A DNA stretch of 64,000 bases, taken from Pedobacter sp. Leaf194. Lineage in GTDB: Bacteria; Bacteroidota; Bacteroidia; Sphingobacteriales; Sphingobacteriaceae. The notes below the pieces were generated by a model. The model was given only the letters and a program-made list of their open reading frames with translations. It did no database searches and had not been told where the DNA came from. The position numbers and the translations under genes were made by a program. Positions 55,382 to 64,000 of this stretch are shown here, in pieces. Positions within the stretch are counted from its first letter, which is position 1. Every line of letters begins with the position of its first letter. The DNA lies in contig NZ_LMPU01000001.1 of the NCBI RefSeq assembly GCF_001423945.1, positions 63,083 to 127,082 of the forward strand, given 5' to 3'.

Positions 55382-56530
55382 TTAATTGTATATATATTGA
55401 GTCCCCTGAGGGAGCGTTTTAAACTTGATAATTTTTACCAATTGTAAAGATACATCTAAAAACAGAATTTTCGGGTTTGCATTTCTTTCAATGTGGTAAT
55501 GTGCTTTTTCGAGCTCAGCAATTATTGCTTCTGCCATTGGCAATGTTAATACATGCTGACTCAACTTTTTAGCCGTTTCCATGGTTAACGGCGGCAATTT
55601 TACTAATGCATCGGCACCACTTATAAGCAGGCAGCATTCCCGCAAATAGTTAATCCCGAACTTTAAAAAATTCTTTTGATTTTCCCTGCCCCATTTGGCT
55701 GCTTCGTCAGTAAAGTCAATCAAATCGGGCACTTTATTTCCAAAGCCCATACGCAACCAGCTTGTAAATATCCCGGAACTGTCGCTCTGCACATCGGCAG
55801 CAAGCGCTTTTGCTTCTATCAGGTTTCCATCGGCTAAAAAAGCATAATCAACTGCCTGGTGTGAATTTAAACCGCTGTTGGCGAGTAGATATTCAGAAAT
55901 ATCATCACTACTTAATTTAGGGATTTTTACAATTTGCGTACGAGATAAAATGGTTGTTAAAATCTGGTCCTGACTTTGAGCAACCAATATAAAAAGGGTA
56001 TTTGCAGGTGGCTCTTCAATTAATTTGAGCAAAGCATTGCCCGATTTATCGAGGTATTCCGGCAACCACATTATCAGCACTTTTGTTTCAGCTTCGAAAG
56101 CCTTGTAGCTTAATTTTTTAATAATATCATGGCATTCGCCAATTGGAATGTTGGCCTGCTTATTTGCGGCCTCCAGTTTTGAGCGCCAGATGTCCATATC
56201 AAAATATGGGTCCTGCAACAGCATGTTCCGCCAGTCATCCAAAACATCAACAGCCGTTTTTATACTTGTGGAGGCAAAGAAAGGGTAAGAAAAATGCAAG
56301 TCGGGATGGATTAACCGCTCATACTTTCTACAGCTAGAGCACTCGCCGCAGCTATCTGTAGCACCTTTATCCAGACAATTTACATATTGTGCATACGCTA
56401 CCGCCAGAGGTAGCGCACCCGAACCAACAGGCGATAAAAAAAGCTGCGCATGACTTACACGGTTTTCCTTCACCGTTTGAATCAAGTGTTGCTTAATCTT
56501 TTCCTGCCCTATGATTTCTTTAAACTGCAT
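55382..56530 (-). CDS. holB: DNA polymerase III delta-prime subunit HolB
   Basis: The start MQFKEIIGQEKIKQHLIQTV at 56530 gives 382 residues; a frame to 56647 adds unlikely sequence. It has the clamp-loader ATPase pattern with a zinc module CLDKGATDSCGECSSC. SRTQIVKIPKL is the sensor-like SRC/SRT region, and a lid domain follows. Delta-prime is the ATP-independent stator of the sliding-clamp loader. It heads the operon with ricT and gldH. Confidence 0.9.
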   Translation of the reverse strand: MQFKEIIGQEKIKQHLIQTVKENRVSHAQLFLSPVGSGALPLAVAYAQYVNCLDKGATDSCGECSSCRKYERLIHPDLHFSYPFFASTSIKTAVDVLDDWRNMLLQDPYFDMDIWRSKLEAANKQANIPIGECHDIIKKLSYKAFEAETKVLIMWLPEYLDKSGNALLKLIEEPPANTLFILVAQSQDQILTTILSRTQIVKIPKLSSDDISEYLLANSGLNSHQAVDYAFLADGNLIEAKALAADVQSDSSGIFTSWLRMGFGNKVPDLIDFTDEAAKWGRENQKNFLKFGINYLRECCLLISGADALVKLPPLTMETAKKLSQHVLTLPMAEAIIAELEKAHYHIERNANPKILFLDVSLQLVKIIKFKTLPQGTQYIYN

Positions 56531-56697
56531 TTGGTGCAAAATAAGAAATAGATATGAATTGTTGGTATTTAAGGATAGAATTTGACGGAAACGAAACCAC
56601 AAACACCTAAAAATAATGCCATAAAGACCACGCAGAGATGATGACAATAGTCAAAATATTTAACTTTCGAAGATTAACATATATACTTGGTTTTCAT

Positions 56698-56705
56698 TAT
56701 CTTTG
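56698..56705 (+). promoter_or_regulatory. -7 box of the TonB-receptor-like gene
   Basis: TATCTTTG is a perfect TAnnTTTG -7 box, 42 bp before the ATG at 56748. No good TTTG -33 box is seen at the usual distance. Confidence 0.4.
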
Positions 56706-56747
56706 AAACCCAATCGACCCGACCAAAACTAACTATTACTTATACAA

Positions 56748-59171
56748 ATGAACTTTTTAAAGTCTTTGTTATTGCTTTTTTTATTGCTCTCAACAATAAC
56801 TAGCTTTAGCCAAAAAAAGATAAAAACCATTAAAATAACTGTTCTAAATGAAAGGAGCAAACCTTTCGAAAACGTAACGGTTGAGCTCGTTCTTGCTAAA
56901 GGCACAAAATTATTCAAAACTGCTAAAACAGATAAAAAGGGAGCTGTTCTTTTTAACGACCCCCCGGCCGGAACGTATTTTTTTAATGTAAAGGCCGTTG
57001 GATATGAACCGCACAAAACCACTCAAATTAAATCGCCATTTGCAATCTCTGCATTAAATATCAGAATTTTACCCAGCAGCCAGGTTTTAAGAGAAGTTGT
57101 TATCGAAGCAAGAAAACCTCCCATACAACACATTAAAGGAAAAGTTATTCTCAATGTAGACGCCACCACTACGAATACGGGCACCTCGGTTTTAGAATTG
57201 CTCGAGCAATCTCCTGGTGTTATGGTTGATAAGGAAGGCAACATTAGTTTGCAGGGGAAATCTACAGTTCTGGTTATGATTGATGAAAAGCCAACTTACC
57301 TTTCGGGAAGTGATTTAACGAATATGTTGTCTGGCATGAGCGCTTTGCAGGTTAGCCAGATAGAACTCATCACAAATCCATCGGCAAAATATGATGCCAG
57401 TGGGAATGGTGGAATAATTAATATCAAAACGAAAAAAAATACGCAGGAAGGTTTTAATGGTTCGGTAACAATTATTGGCGGATGGAGTAGAGATTATAAA
57501 AACAATAATGGCTTGCTTTTAAATTACCGAAAAGGCCGCGTAAACGCCTTTGCTACTGCGAGTTTTAATGCAAACAATAACTTTACCGATATACTTGCGT
57601 CCAGAAATTATTTCGGTAAGCAAAATTCAATTACCGGAACCCTTGACCAGACAACGGCGATAAAAAATTTAACGCATTACTCGTTTCTAAAGACCGGTTT
57701 AGATTTTTATGCCTCAAAAAACACCACACTTGGCCTGGCTTTAAGCGGAACATTAATTAACCGAACTGGCGGCAGTGACGCCGTTGCAAACTGGAAGCAA
57801 CCCTCTGGCCTGGTAGATTCTGCAGTTTCTACAACCAGCTTAAGCCAGTATAAATTTAAAAACGGCGCCATAAATTTAAGCCTGAAACAGGCTATTGGAA
57901 ACGATCAGGATTTATCTGTTGATTTAGACGTATTGAAGTATAGCATGAATAATGACCAGGAATTTACGAACAGGTTGCTTTCGGTTAATGGTTATGTTAC
58001 GGGAACAGATATCGAAATTCCATCAAGCATTAAAATATTATCGGCCAAAGCAGACCATGTAATCCACTTCGGCAAAAATTCACAGCTTGAATCTGGATTT
58101 AAATCATCATCAATAAATACGGATAACACAGCGGGGTACATTAATTCGAATGGCGATACTCGCTCAGTAGATTTGAACAGAAGCAATCATTTTCAATACA
58201 AGGAAACTATAAATGCACTTTACAGCAGTTTTGAGCGTAAAATTGGCAAACTGAACGCACAAGTTGGCTTGCGCTATGAACACACAGATTATAAGGCCCA
58301 TCAGCTTGGCAATGCCATAAAGCCCGATTCGTCTTTTTCGAGAACATATGGTAACTTTTTTCCTTCGGGATACCTGAGTTACGACCTGGACTCTTTAAAT
58401 GCTTTAACCTTAACCGCAAGCAGACGGATAGACCGGCCGGCCTATCAAAAACTCAATCCATTTGTTTTTATTGTAAATAAGTATACACTGCAAAGAGGAA
58501 ACCCTTTTATAGTGCCACAATACAGCTGGAACATGGAACTGAGCCACCGTTTTAAGCAACTATTAACGACAACAATTTCTTATAGCGTTGTTGAAAACTA
58601 CTTTTCTCAACTTTTTCTTTCAGAAGGCACCAACATTTTAATTTATACCGATGGCAACGTGGGTGAGCTGCGAAACTTTGGTGTATCTACTTCAATTCAA
58701 TTTTATCCTGTAAAATGGTGGTCGTTTAATGGTCAGGCTAATTACAACTATAAAAAACTCGATGGCTATCAGAACATAAGTTATAACTCTTCGGTAAATC
58801 AGTTTCAGTTTAGTGTTAATAATCAGTTTAACCTAAACAAAACGCTAAATGCAGAAATTTCTGGCTACTACATAACTAAAGCCCGTAATGATTTACAGGA
58901 ATTACTTTATCCAACAGGCCAGGTTTCTGCGGGGATTTCAAAATCGATGCTGAAGGGAAAAGCGAACGTTAAATTTAATGTAAGAGATATCTTTTTTACG
59001 CAGGCGATGGAGGGTTTGACAGATTTTCCACAGGCCCGGGAATATTTCAAACTCATACGTGATAGCCGTCTTTTTGTACTCAGCTTTACCTACCGGTTTG
59101 GTAAACCGCTAAAAGCCGTTAAGCGCTCAAACGGGGGCGCAACCGATGAAATGAAAAGAGCAGGATCATAG
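56748..59171 (+). CDS. TonB-dependent-receptor-like outer-membrane barrel protein
   Basis: This 807-residue protein has a signal peptide (MNFLKSLLLLFLLLSTITSF) and a CarboxypepD_reg-like domain at about 25-105. A plug-like part follows (SPGVMVDKEGNISLQGKSTV, then QVSQIELITNPSAKYDASGN) and a C-terminal barrel of the Bacteroidota outer-membrane-barrel family. No SusD partner is nearby. The ligand is unknown; members of this family often transport or sense small molecules. The promoter-like TATCTTTG lies 42 bp upstream. Confidence 0.88.
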   Translation: MNFLKSLLLLFLLLSTITSFSQKKIKTIKITVLNERSKPFENVTVELVLAKGTKLFKTAKTDKKGAVLFNDPPAGTYFFNVKAVGYEPHKTTQIKSPFAISALNIRILPSSQVLREVVIEARKPPIQHIKGKVILNVDATTTNTGTSVLELLEQSPGVMVDKEGNISLQGKSTVLVMIDEKPTYLSGSDLTNMLSGMSALQVSQIELITNPSAKYDASGNGGIINIKTKKNTQEGFNGSVTIIGGWSRDYKNNNGLLLNYRKGRVNAFATASFNANNNFTDILASRNYFGKQNSITGTLDQTTAIKNLTHYSFLKTGLDFYASKNTTLGLALSGTLINRTGGSDAVANWKQPSGLVDSAVSTTSLSQYKFKNGAINLSLKQAIGNDQDLSVDLDVLKYSMNNDQEFTNRLLSVNGYVTGTDIEIPSSIKILSAKADHVIHFGKNSQLESGFKSSSINTDNTAGYINSNGDTRSVDLNRSNHFQYKETINALYSSFERKIGKLNAQVGLRYEHTDYKAHQLGNAIKPDSSFSRTYGNFFPSGYLSYDLDSLNALTLTASRRIDRPAYQKLNPFVFIVNKYTLQRGNPFIVPQYSWNMELSHRFKQLLTTTISYSVVENYFSQLFLSEGTNILIYTDGNVGELRNFGVSTSIQFYPVKWWSFNGQANYNYKKLDGYQNISYNSSVNQFQFSVNNQFNLNKTLNAEISGYYITKARNDLQELLYPTGQVSAGISKSMLKGKANVKFNVRDIFFTQAMEGLTDFPQAREYFKLIRDSRLFVLSFTYRFGKPLKAVKRSNGGATDEMKRAGS

Positions 59172-59256
59172 TTTTTGCTTTAACGCAAGCAGCAGTTTCT
59201 GGTCGAAAAACCTGATTTCTTAAAAAACCTTACCTTTGGGGCTTTCATTATTTTCT

Positions 59257-59673
59257 ATGGCTCGGATTTTAGCTTTTGATTACGGAACAAAACGAATTGG
59301 CATCGCGGTTACAGACCCTTTGCAAATTATTGCCACTGGTTTGGATACCGTACACCCAAAAGATGCCATAGAATTTATCAAAAAATACCTGCTAACCGAA
59401 CAGGTAGAAGCATTTGTTATCGGGGATCCGAAGCAAATGGATGGCTCTGACTCTGACGCTAAGCAACATGCAAAAGGCTTTTCCACTTTGTTGAAAAAGG
59501 CCTTTCCAGGCATCCCGCAACACTGGGTTGATGAGCGTTTTACTTCAAAAATGGCTCATCAGGCAATTCTAAATAGTGGCTTGAAAAAAACAGACAGGCA
59601 AAACAAAGAGCGTGTTGATACGATTGCCGCCACACTGATTTTGCAATATTTTATGGAAATGAACCGTTTATAA
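59257..59673 (+). CDS. ruvX: Holliday-junction resolvase RuvX (YqgF)
   Basis: ATG 59257 gives 138 residues starting MARILAFDYGTKRIGIAVTD, the RNase-H-like fold of RuvX/YqgF. VIGDPKQMDGSDSD and WVDERFTSKMA contribute the acidic catalytic residues. YqgF is involved in DNA recombination or pre-16S rRNA processing. A TTG start at 59236 is possible but not needed; TACCTTTG at 59231-59238 could be a -7 promoter box, which would make the ATG start correct. Confidence 0.93.
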   Translation: MARILAFDYGTKRIGIAVTDPLQIIATGLDTVHPKDAIEFIKKYLLTEQVEAFVIGDPKQMDGSDSDAKQHAKGFSTLLKKAFPGIPQHWVDERFTSKMAHQAILNSGLKKTDRQNKERVDTIAATLILQYFMEMNRL

Positions 59674-59682
59674 TCAAATAAA

Positions 59683-60318
59683 ATGAGCCTGATAAACGAC
59701 GATTTACAAAACCTACTCCTTGCTTACTGCGAACCGGAAAGCGATTTGCTTAAAAATATAGACCGCGAAACGAACCTTAAAGTGTTAATGCCACGCATGC
59801 TTTCCGGTCATTATCAGGGTAGGGTTTTATCAATGCTAAGCAAGATGGTTGCGCCGAAGAGGATTTTGGAAATCGGCACTTTTACCGGGTATGCCACAAT
59901 TTGCCTTGCCGAAGGCTTAACAAAAGACGGGATAATTTACACGTTAGACATAAATGCTGAACTTGAGGAAATGGTTCGCTCCAACTTCGAAAAATCTGGC
60001 TACAACACTCAGATTAAATATATTTTAGGCGATGCCACAGAAACCGTAAACGATTTAGATGAAGTTTTCGACATCGTTTTCATTGATGCAGACAAAAAAA
60101 ACAATGGCTTTTATTATGATTTAATTTTCGACAGGGTTCGTTCTGGCGGGATAATAATTGTTGATAACGTGCTTTGGAGTGGAAAAGTACTTCAGCAGAA
60201 ACAAGACAAAGACACCAAAAATATAACTAGTTTTAATGATAAAATAGCTGATGATGAACGTGTTGAAAAATTAATACTTCCGGTTCGGGATGGCTTGTTT
60301 ATGATTAGAAAGAAATAG
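59683..60318 (+). CDS. Class I SAM-dependent O-methyltransferase
   Basis: This 211-residue protein has the Rossmann fold of caffeoyl-CoA-type O-methyltransferases: motif I ILEIGTFTGYATICLAEGL, the metal/catalytic region DIVFIDADKKNNG, and SGGIIIVDNVLWSGKV near the C-terminus. The methyl acceptor is unknown; in bacteria it may be a tRNA or a catechol. It is 9 bp after ruvX on the same strand, so they are probably co-transcribed. Confidence 0.9.
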   Translation: MSLINDDLQNLLLAYCEPESDLLKNIDRETNLKVLMPRMLSGHYQGRVLSMLSKMVAPKRILEIGTFTGYATICLAEGLTKDGIIYTLDINAELEEMVRSNFEKSGYNTQIKYILGDATETVNDLDEVFDIVFIDADKKNNGFYYDLIFDRVRSGGIIIVDNVLWSGKVLQQKQDKDTKNITSFNDKIADDERVEKLILPVRDGLFMIRKK

Positions 60319-60363
60319 AACATCCGTTAGCAAAGCACTAAAGGGTAAGACCCAACTACAATT

Positions 60364-61041
60364 ATGATAAAAATATTTAGTCTATGTTTTTTGCTTTTAT
60401 CAGGTTTACTGGCAAAGGCACAGGTTACCGAAGATTATATTGCTGAGCACGTAGAATTTGCACAAACGCTCATGCGTGACCATAAAATTCCGGCGAGCTT
60501 AATTTTGGCCGTAGCCATTCACGAATCTGCGGCGGGAAACAGCCGCATTGCACAACACCTTAACAACCACTTTGGCGTTAAGGGGCCGAATAATAACATA
60601 GAAATTCGTTCCTCTTATCGCGATTATTTAAGCGCTGATGAATCTTACAGCCATTTCGTCGAGATTATGGAAACCCGATCGCCTTTTAACAGTCTGTTCG
60701 GAAAATACGACCAATATGATTACAAAGGCTGGGCTAAAGGCATACAGCGCTCGGGATATGCCCATAGCAGGAGCTGGGCAAATCAGGTAATTGCACTGGT
60801 GAAAAAGTACGAACTTTACCAATACGATGAACGCCCTGAGGGTTACGAAGAACCCGTTTATGCCACCAGCACCTACCACCGTAAAATTAATAAACTAAGA
60901 AAAGCAAACACCTATACCATTAAAAGCGGCGATAATTTAAGCGTTATTGCCAAAAAGAAAGGTACAACCGTAAAAGCGATTATGCTGAAAAACGGAATGA
61001 AAAAGGCAAATTTAAAGCCTGGTCAGAAAATTAAGCTTTAA
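60364..61041 (+). CDS. Glucosaminidase-LysM peptidoglycan hydrolase 1
   Basis: This 225-residue protein has a signal peptide (MIKIFSLCFLLLSGLLAKAQ), an N-acetylglucosaminidase domain of the FlgJ/Lyz-like type (residues 28-160, catalytic Glu in AVAIHESAAGNS, then HFGVKG) and one C-terminal LysM domain (YTIKSGDNLSVIAKKKGT). It should cut the glycan backbone in the periplasm, held to the wall by LysM. A second, similar gene follows within 31 bp; the two are homologous across domains but have different signals. Confidence 0.9.
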   Translation: MIKIFSLCFLLLSGLLAKAQVTEDYIAEHVEFAQTLMRDHKIPASLILAVAIHESAAGNSRIAQHLNNHFGVKGPNNNIEIRSSYRDYLSADESYSHFVEIMETRSPFNSLFGKYDQYDYKGWAKGIQRSGYAHSRSWANQVIALVKKYELYQYDERPEGYEEPVYATSTYHRKINKLRKANTYTIKSGDNLSVIAKKKGTTVKAIMLKNGMKKANLKPGQKIKL

Positions 61042-61072
61042 AGCGAAACCCCTGGAAAAACTAATCGTTCAA

Positions 61073-61909
61073 ATGAAAAAAAAATGCATCTATCTGGTAC
61101 TAACCATGGCGTTATTTAGCTCGTGCGCCACACGTAAATTTTCTAAAAATAACAAACAGATAGAAAAGGCTGCCAACAAAGCCAACAACAACACTTATAA
61201 AAGCTACAATACCTTAAGTTACATTGATGAATTTAAATCTGTTGCCATTGAAGAAATGAACGCATACGGTATTCCGGCGAGTATAACGCTTGCACAGGGA
61301 ATTTTAGAATCGGGAAGCGGCAACAGCGATTTGGCAAAATATGCGAATAATCATTTTGGTATTAAATGTACTTCAGATTGGAAAGGGAAGAACTATTTTA
61401 GAGATGATGACCAGAAAAACGATTGTTTTAGGGTTTACAAGGACGCCCGCGAATCGTTTAAAGACCATTCAGAATTTTTAAAACGGAAACGTTACAGCGC
61501 TTTGTTTCAACTGGATAAAAATGATTACAAAAGCTGGGCTCAGGGGTTAAAGCAGGCCGGGTATGCAACAAATCCAAAATATCCCGACTTGTTGATTAAT
61601 ACGATAGAAAAATATCAGCTCTATCAATACGACCAGTCTGAAACAGAGAAACAAAAAATTGCCCGCGAAGACCGGGTTTTTTCGGAGATTAATCAAAACA
61701 TCCCGCAGGAAAAGGCAAAATTTACACCTGTAGATACGCCACCAGCAGGTGCAAAACCAATTCTGGCAGACGGAACTTACACAGTTGTTAAAGGGGATAC
61801 ACTTTACAACATTGCGAAACGTTTTAACATTAGTGTAGATGATTTAAAGTTGCTGAACAATATGACGACCGATGCAATTAAACTAGGCCAGGTATTGAAG
61901 GTTAAATAA
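61073..61909 (+). CDS. Glucosaminidase-LysM lipoprotein 2
   Basis: This 278-residue protein is a lipoprotein (LTMALFSSCATRKF, Cys about 18) with the same glucosaminidase domain (LAQGILESGSGNSDLAKYAN, then NHFGIKC, WAQGLKQAGYATNP) and a terminal LysM (YTVVKGDTLYNIAKRFN). The lipid anchor distinguishes it from the soluble paralogue upstream. The pair probably works at different envelope layers. The next gene is 48 bp away. Confidence 0.9.
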   Translation: MKKKCIYLVLTMALFSSCATRKFSKNNKQIEKAANKANNNTYKSYNTLSYIDEFKSVAIEEMNAYGIPASITLAQGILESGSGNSDLAKYANNHFGIKCTSDWKGKNYFRDDDQKNDCFRVYKDARESFKDHSEFLKRKRYSALFQLDKNDYKSWAQGLKQAGYATNPKYPDLLINTIEKYQLYQYDQSETEKQKIAREDRVFSEINQNIPQEKAKFTPVDTPPAGAKPILADGTYTVVKGDTLYNIAKRFNISVDDLKLLNNMTTDAIKLGQVLKVK

Positions 61910-61957
61910 TGTTAATCAAAATGCTTACAGCCAGTTATGTTGTAGCTTTGTTATCCA

Positions 61958-62692
61958 ATGAAATTTTTAGCCGTTTTTATATTGTTTTTTAGCCTTTCGG
62001 CGTTGCTTTTTGCGCAAACCAAACCTGTGCAGGGCATTGTTATTGATAAAGAAACCAAACAACGGCTGGCAAAAGTTTACATCTACAACACCAGAACCGG
62101 CGATGGACTCTACAATACCACCAAAGGCGAGTTTAGTACTTATGCAATGCCGGGCGACACGTTGGTTGCCGCTTTATCTGGTTACGGTGTGGATACCGTT
62201 ATTTTTAAAGGGCAGCCTGCTGCTTATTTTCAGCTAAATTCTTTGGGTATCCGTTTGAGGGATGTTTTAATACAGCAGAAAAGACTTTCGCCGCAGGCGC
62301 AATATGAAAAAGCACTGAAAGAATATAAATATGCAACTGACCGCGGCAGCAGCAAAGATTTACTGAATTTGGGAAGTGGCGGTGTTGGTTTAGGTATTGA
62401 TGCCATTTATAATCTCTTAAGCAGGCAGGGGAAAAATGCCCGTCACCTTCAAAAAATTTTAGAGAAAGATTATAAAGAGGACATGATCGATTATCGTTTT
62501 ACACCTAATCTCGTACAGCAAATTTTGGGCATTAATGGCGCCGAACTGAAAGATTTTATGGAGCAATACCGCCCAACCTATCAGTTCGTGCTCGATGCTA
62601 ATGACTACGCCTTTAACCTGTTTGTTAGAAATGCTTACAAAAGCTATCGCCTAAATCCACAGGCCTTGCGATTGCCACCACTTCACAATTAA
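61958..62692 (+). CDS. CarboxypepD_reg-like exported protein
   Basis: This 244-residue protein has a signal peptide (MKFLAVFILFFSLSALLFAQ), then a carboxypeptidase-regulatory-like beta-sandwich domain (VQGIVIDKETKQRLAKVYIY), as in proteins that anchor or present other domains, and a C-terminal helical part with IYNLLSRQGKNARHLQKIL. The function is unknown; an envelope role is likely. It has no catalytic residues that I recognise. Confidence 0.78.
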   Translation: MKFLAVFILFFSLSALLFAQTKPVQGIVIDKETKQRLAKVYIYNTRTGDGLYNTTKGEFSTYAMPGDTLVAALSGYGVDTVIFKGQPAAYFQLNSLGIRLRDVLIQQKRLSPQAQYEKALKEYKYATDRGSSKDLLNLGSGGVGLGIDAIYNLLSRQGKNARHLQKILEKDYKEDMIDYRFTPNLVQQILGINGAELKDFMEQYRPTYQFVLDANDYAFNLFVRNAYKSYRLNPQALRLPPLHN

Positions 62693-62705
62693 GCACAGAT
62701 AAGTT

Positions 62706-63032
62706 TTGAAAGCGCCAATTTTAATCGTAAAAAGTTTGCCAGCTGCAGGAATGGCTATTTTTCCGTTTATTTTATTGAAAAAGGAAAGCTACAAGACGGA
62801 TAAGGAAATTATAAATCACGAGAAAATACACCTGAGGCAGCAATTAGAACTCTTAATTTTGCCTTTTTACATCCTTTATTTAGGTAATTACCTCATTAAC
62901 TTAGCCAGACATAAACAACACGATTTAGCCTACCGAAAAATTATTTTCGAGGAAGAAGCTTATAAGCACGAGCACGATTTAAACTACCTTAAAAAAGGCA
63001 ATTGGTTTGGTTGGTTGCGGGATAATCGATAA
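62706..63032 (+). CDS. Small HExxH membrane-associated protein
   Basis: This 108-residue protein uses a TTG start (an ATG start about 15 codons later is possible). It has two hydrophobic segments around residues 3-24 and 50-68 and a motif HEKIHLRQQLELLILP, where HEKIH fits the HExxH zinc-metallopeptidase pattern. It ends in a charged tail. It may be a very small membrane protease or a degenerate M56-type fragment. Its start is 13 bp after the upstream stop. Confidence 0.65.
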   Translation: MKAPILIVKSLPAAGMAIFPFILLKKESYKTDKEIINHEKIHLRQQLELLILPFYILYLGNYLINLARHKQHDLAYRKIIFEEEAYKHEHDLNYLKKGNWFGWLRDNR

Positions 63033-63130
63033 AAAGCATTTTTAGAAACTGATTCCAAATTGGTTTCTTCGAAGCAAAATCATTTGCTAAATCTTTCAAT
63101 CTCTGAATATTTTCTTTTTCTTTGTAACCA

Positions 63131-64000
63131 ATGAAGAATTTTTTAATTTCCTTAATCATCATTTTAAGCCTCAGTTCTGCGAAACTATATGCACAGGAGA
63201 TTGATACCATTCCAATCAACACGAAGGATCTGAACATTAAGCTTAAACGCAGTCCGCTGCCAAGCAGAACACTTCCTTTGCAGTTTGAACCGGTTAAACT
63301 TCGGCCTGCTATTGTAAATGCCAAGGTAAATTACTGGAAAACCAAAACAGCCATCGGAATAAATATTAACCAGGCGCAGTTTAGCGATAACTGGAAAGGT
63401 GGGGGTGTAAACTCTATCGCGGTTGGTGGCTTACTAAACTGGAAAGCCGAATACAGTAAAAACAGCTACAGCTATGTGAGTGAGGTGATTCTTCAATACG
63501 GAAAAATTAAAAACAAAGACCAACTACAAAAGAAAACCAACGACAGGATTTTCTGGGATAATAAAGCCTCTTTCCAATTGTCGAAAAACTGGTATTTTTT
63601 CGGTTCTGTAAACTTTGAATCTCAGTTTGATAATGGTTACTCTTATGCAACCGTAAACGGAACGGAAACTGCTACGCTAATTTCCAAATTTATGGGCCCC
63701 GGCTATTTAACCGAATCTGTCGGTTTTGAGTATAAGCCAAATAAATATTTTTCTACGAGGATTGGTACCGGAACGGCCCGCCAAACTTTTGTACTCGATA
63801 CGGCTTTATACCGAACAAATCCAAAAAACTATGGCGTAACGCCTGGCAAGCAGTTTAGAAATGAACTGGCATTTCAAATCGTAGCAGCCTTCGATAAAGA
63901 CATCTTTACCAATACAAATTTGAAAGCCCGTTATGCAATGTTTATTCCTTACGAAGACATTGCCGTTAAACGTGTAGACCATAGGCTCGATGTAGCGTTA
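63131..64000 (+). CDS. DUF3078 outer-membrane protein (3' end outside window)
   Basis: The reading frame starts at ATG 63131 and is open to the window end (290 codons seen). It has a signal peptide (MKNFLISLIIILSLSSAKLY) and then the DUF3078 pattern INQAQFSDNWKGGGVNSIAV, GGLLNWKAEYSKNSYSY, and YFSTRIGTGTARQTFVLDT, which suggest a beta-barrel. DUF3078 proteins are abundant in Bacteroidota with no known function. The stop is beyond base 64000. Confidence 0.85.
   Translation, partial: MKNFLISLIIILSLSSAKLYAQEIDTIPINTKDLNIKLKRSPLPSRTLPLQFEPVKLRPAIVNAKVNYWKTKTAIGININQAQFSDNWKGGGVNSIAVGGLLNWKAEYSKNSYSYVSEVILQYGKIKNKDQLQKKTNDRIFWDNKASFQLSKNWYFFGSVNFESQFDNGYSYATVNGTETATLISKFMGPGYLTESVGFEYKPNKYFSTRIGTGTARQTFVLDTALYRTNPKNYGVTPGKQFRNELAFQIVAAFDKDIFTNTNLKARYAMFIPYEDIAVKRVDHRLDVAL

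Overview
The window is chromosomal DNA from a Bacteroidota bacterium, most likely a Pedobacter-like member of the Sphingobacteriaceae. The support is three SusC/SusD pairs, GldH, a subtype-iii type VI secretion system (T6SS), TAnnTTTG-type promoters, and a housekeeping order (holB-ricT-gldH, murF, ruvX, metG) typical of the group. All calls come from reading the sequence; no database search was run.

Region 1 (1-15.3 kb) is the end of a T6SS-iii locus: the C-terminal part of the ClpV/TssH unfoldase, sheath proteins TssB and TssC, a terminator, an unrelated flavodoxin-fold oxidoreductase, two Hcp-like tube proteins (TssD), and VgrG. A tightly packed cargo operon follows. It holds a 58-residue protein, a SleB-like candidate cell-wall hydrolase, an exported candidate immunity protein, a 314-residue unknown, a DUF4280/PAAR-like tip protein, a 925-residue protein with an internal OmpA domain, and a lipoprotein. 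A 257-residue unknown and a run of decayed ORFs close the region. This is the least-explained and most interesting part of the window.

Region 2 (15.8-19.2 kb, minus strand) holds an aldo/keto reductase, two Crp/Fnr-type regulators with a frameshifted relic between them, and a short-chain dehydrogenase.

Region 3 (19.6-23.2 kb) is an arsenic resistance operon: arsR (interrupted by an in-frame TGA), DUF6428, an ArsN1-like acetyltransferase, ArsC, ACR3, and a metallophosphoesterase overlapping acr3 by one base. A palindromic motif, ATTGCAATA, lies before both arsR and the DUF6428 gene.

Region 4 (23.4-29.9 kb) looks like a mobilizable island beside tRNA-Arg(CCT): an HTH protein, a small unknown, a MobC-like protein, a relaxase, a membrane coiled-coil protein, an AbiEii-type toxin with a DUF6922-type partner, and an IntDOT-like tyrosine recombinase. 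No conjugation machinery is visible, and I found no second copy of the tRNA end.

Region 5 (30.3-51.9 kb) holds azoR, metG, an LD-carboxypeptidase, a DoxX protein, three consecutive SusC/SusD operons on the minus strand, each with a recognisable promoter, and a secreted M14 carboxypeptidase. The SusC genes start almost identically, which points to duplication or gene conversion. No glycosidase is nearby, so peptides are a reasonable substrate guess.

Region 6 (52-64 kb) is core genome: murF, gldH-ricT-holB, a TonB-dependent-receptor-like barrel protein, ruvX, an O-methyltransferase, two glucosaminidase-LysM proteins, a CarboxypepD_reg-like protein, a small HExxH membrane protein, and the start of a DUF3078 protein cut by the window end.
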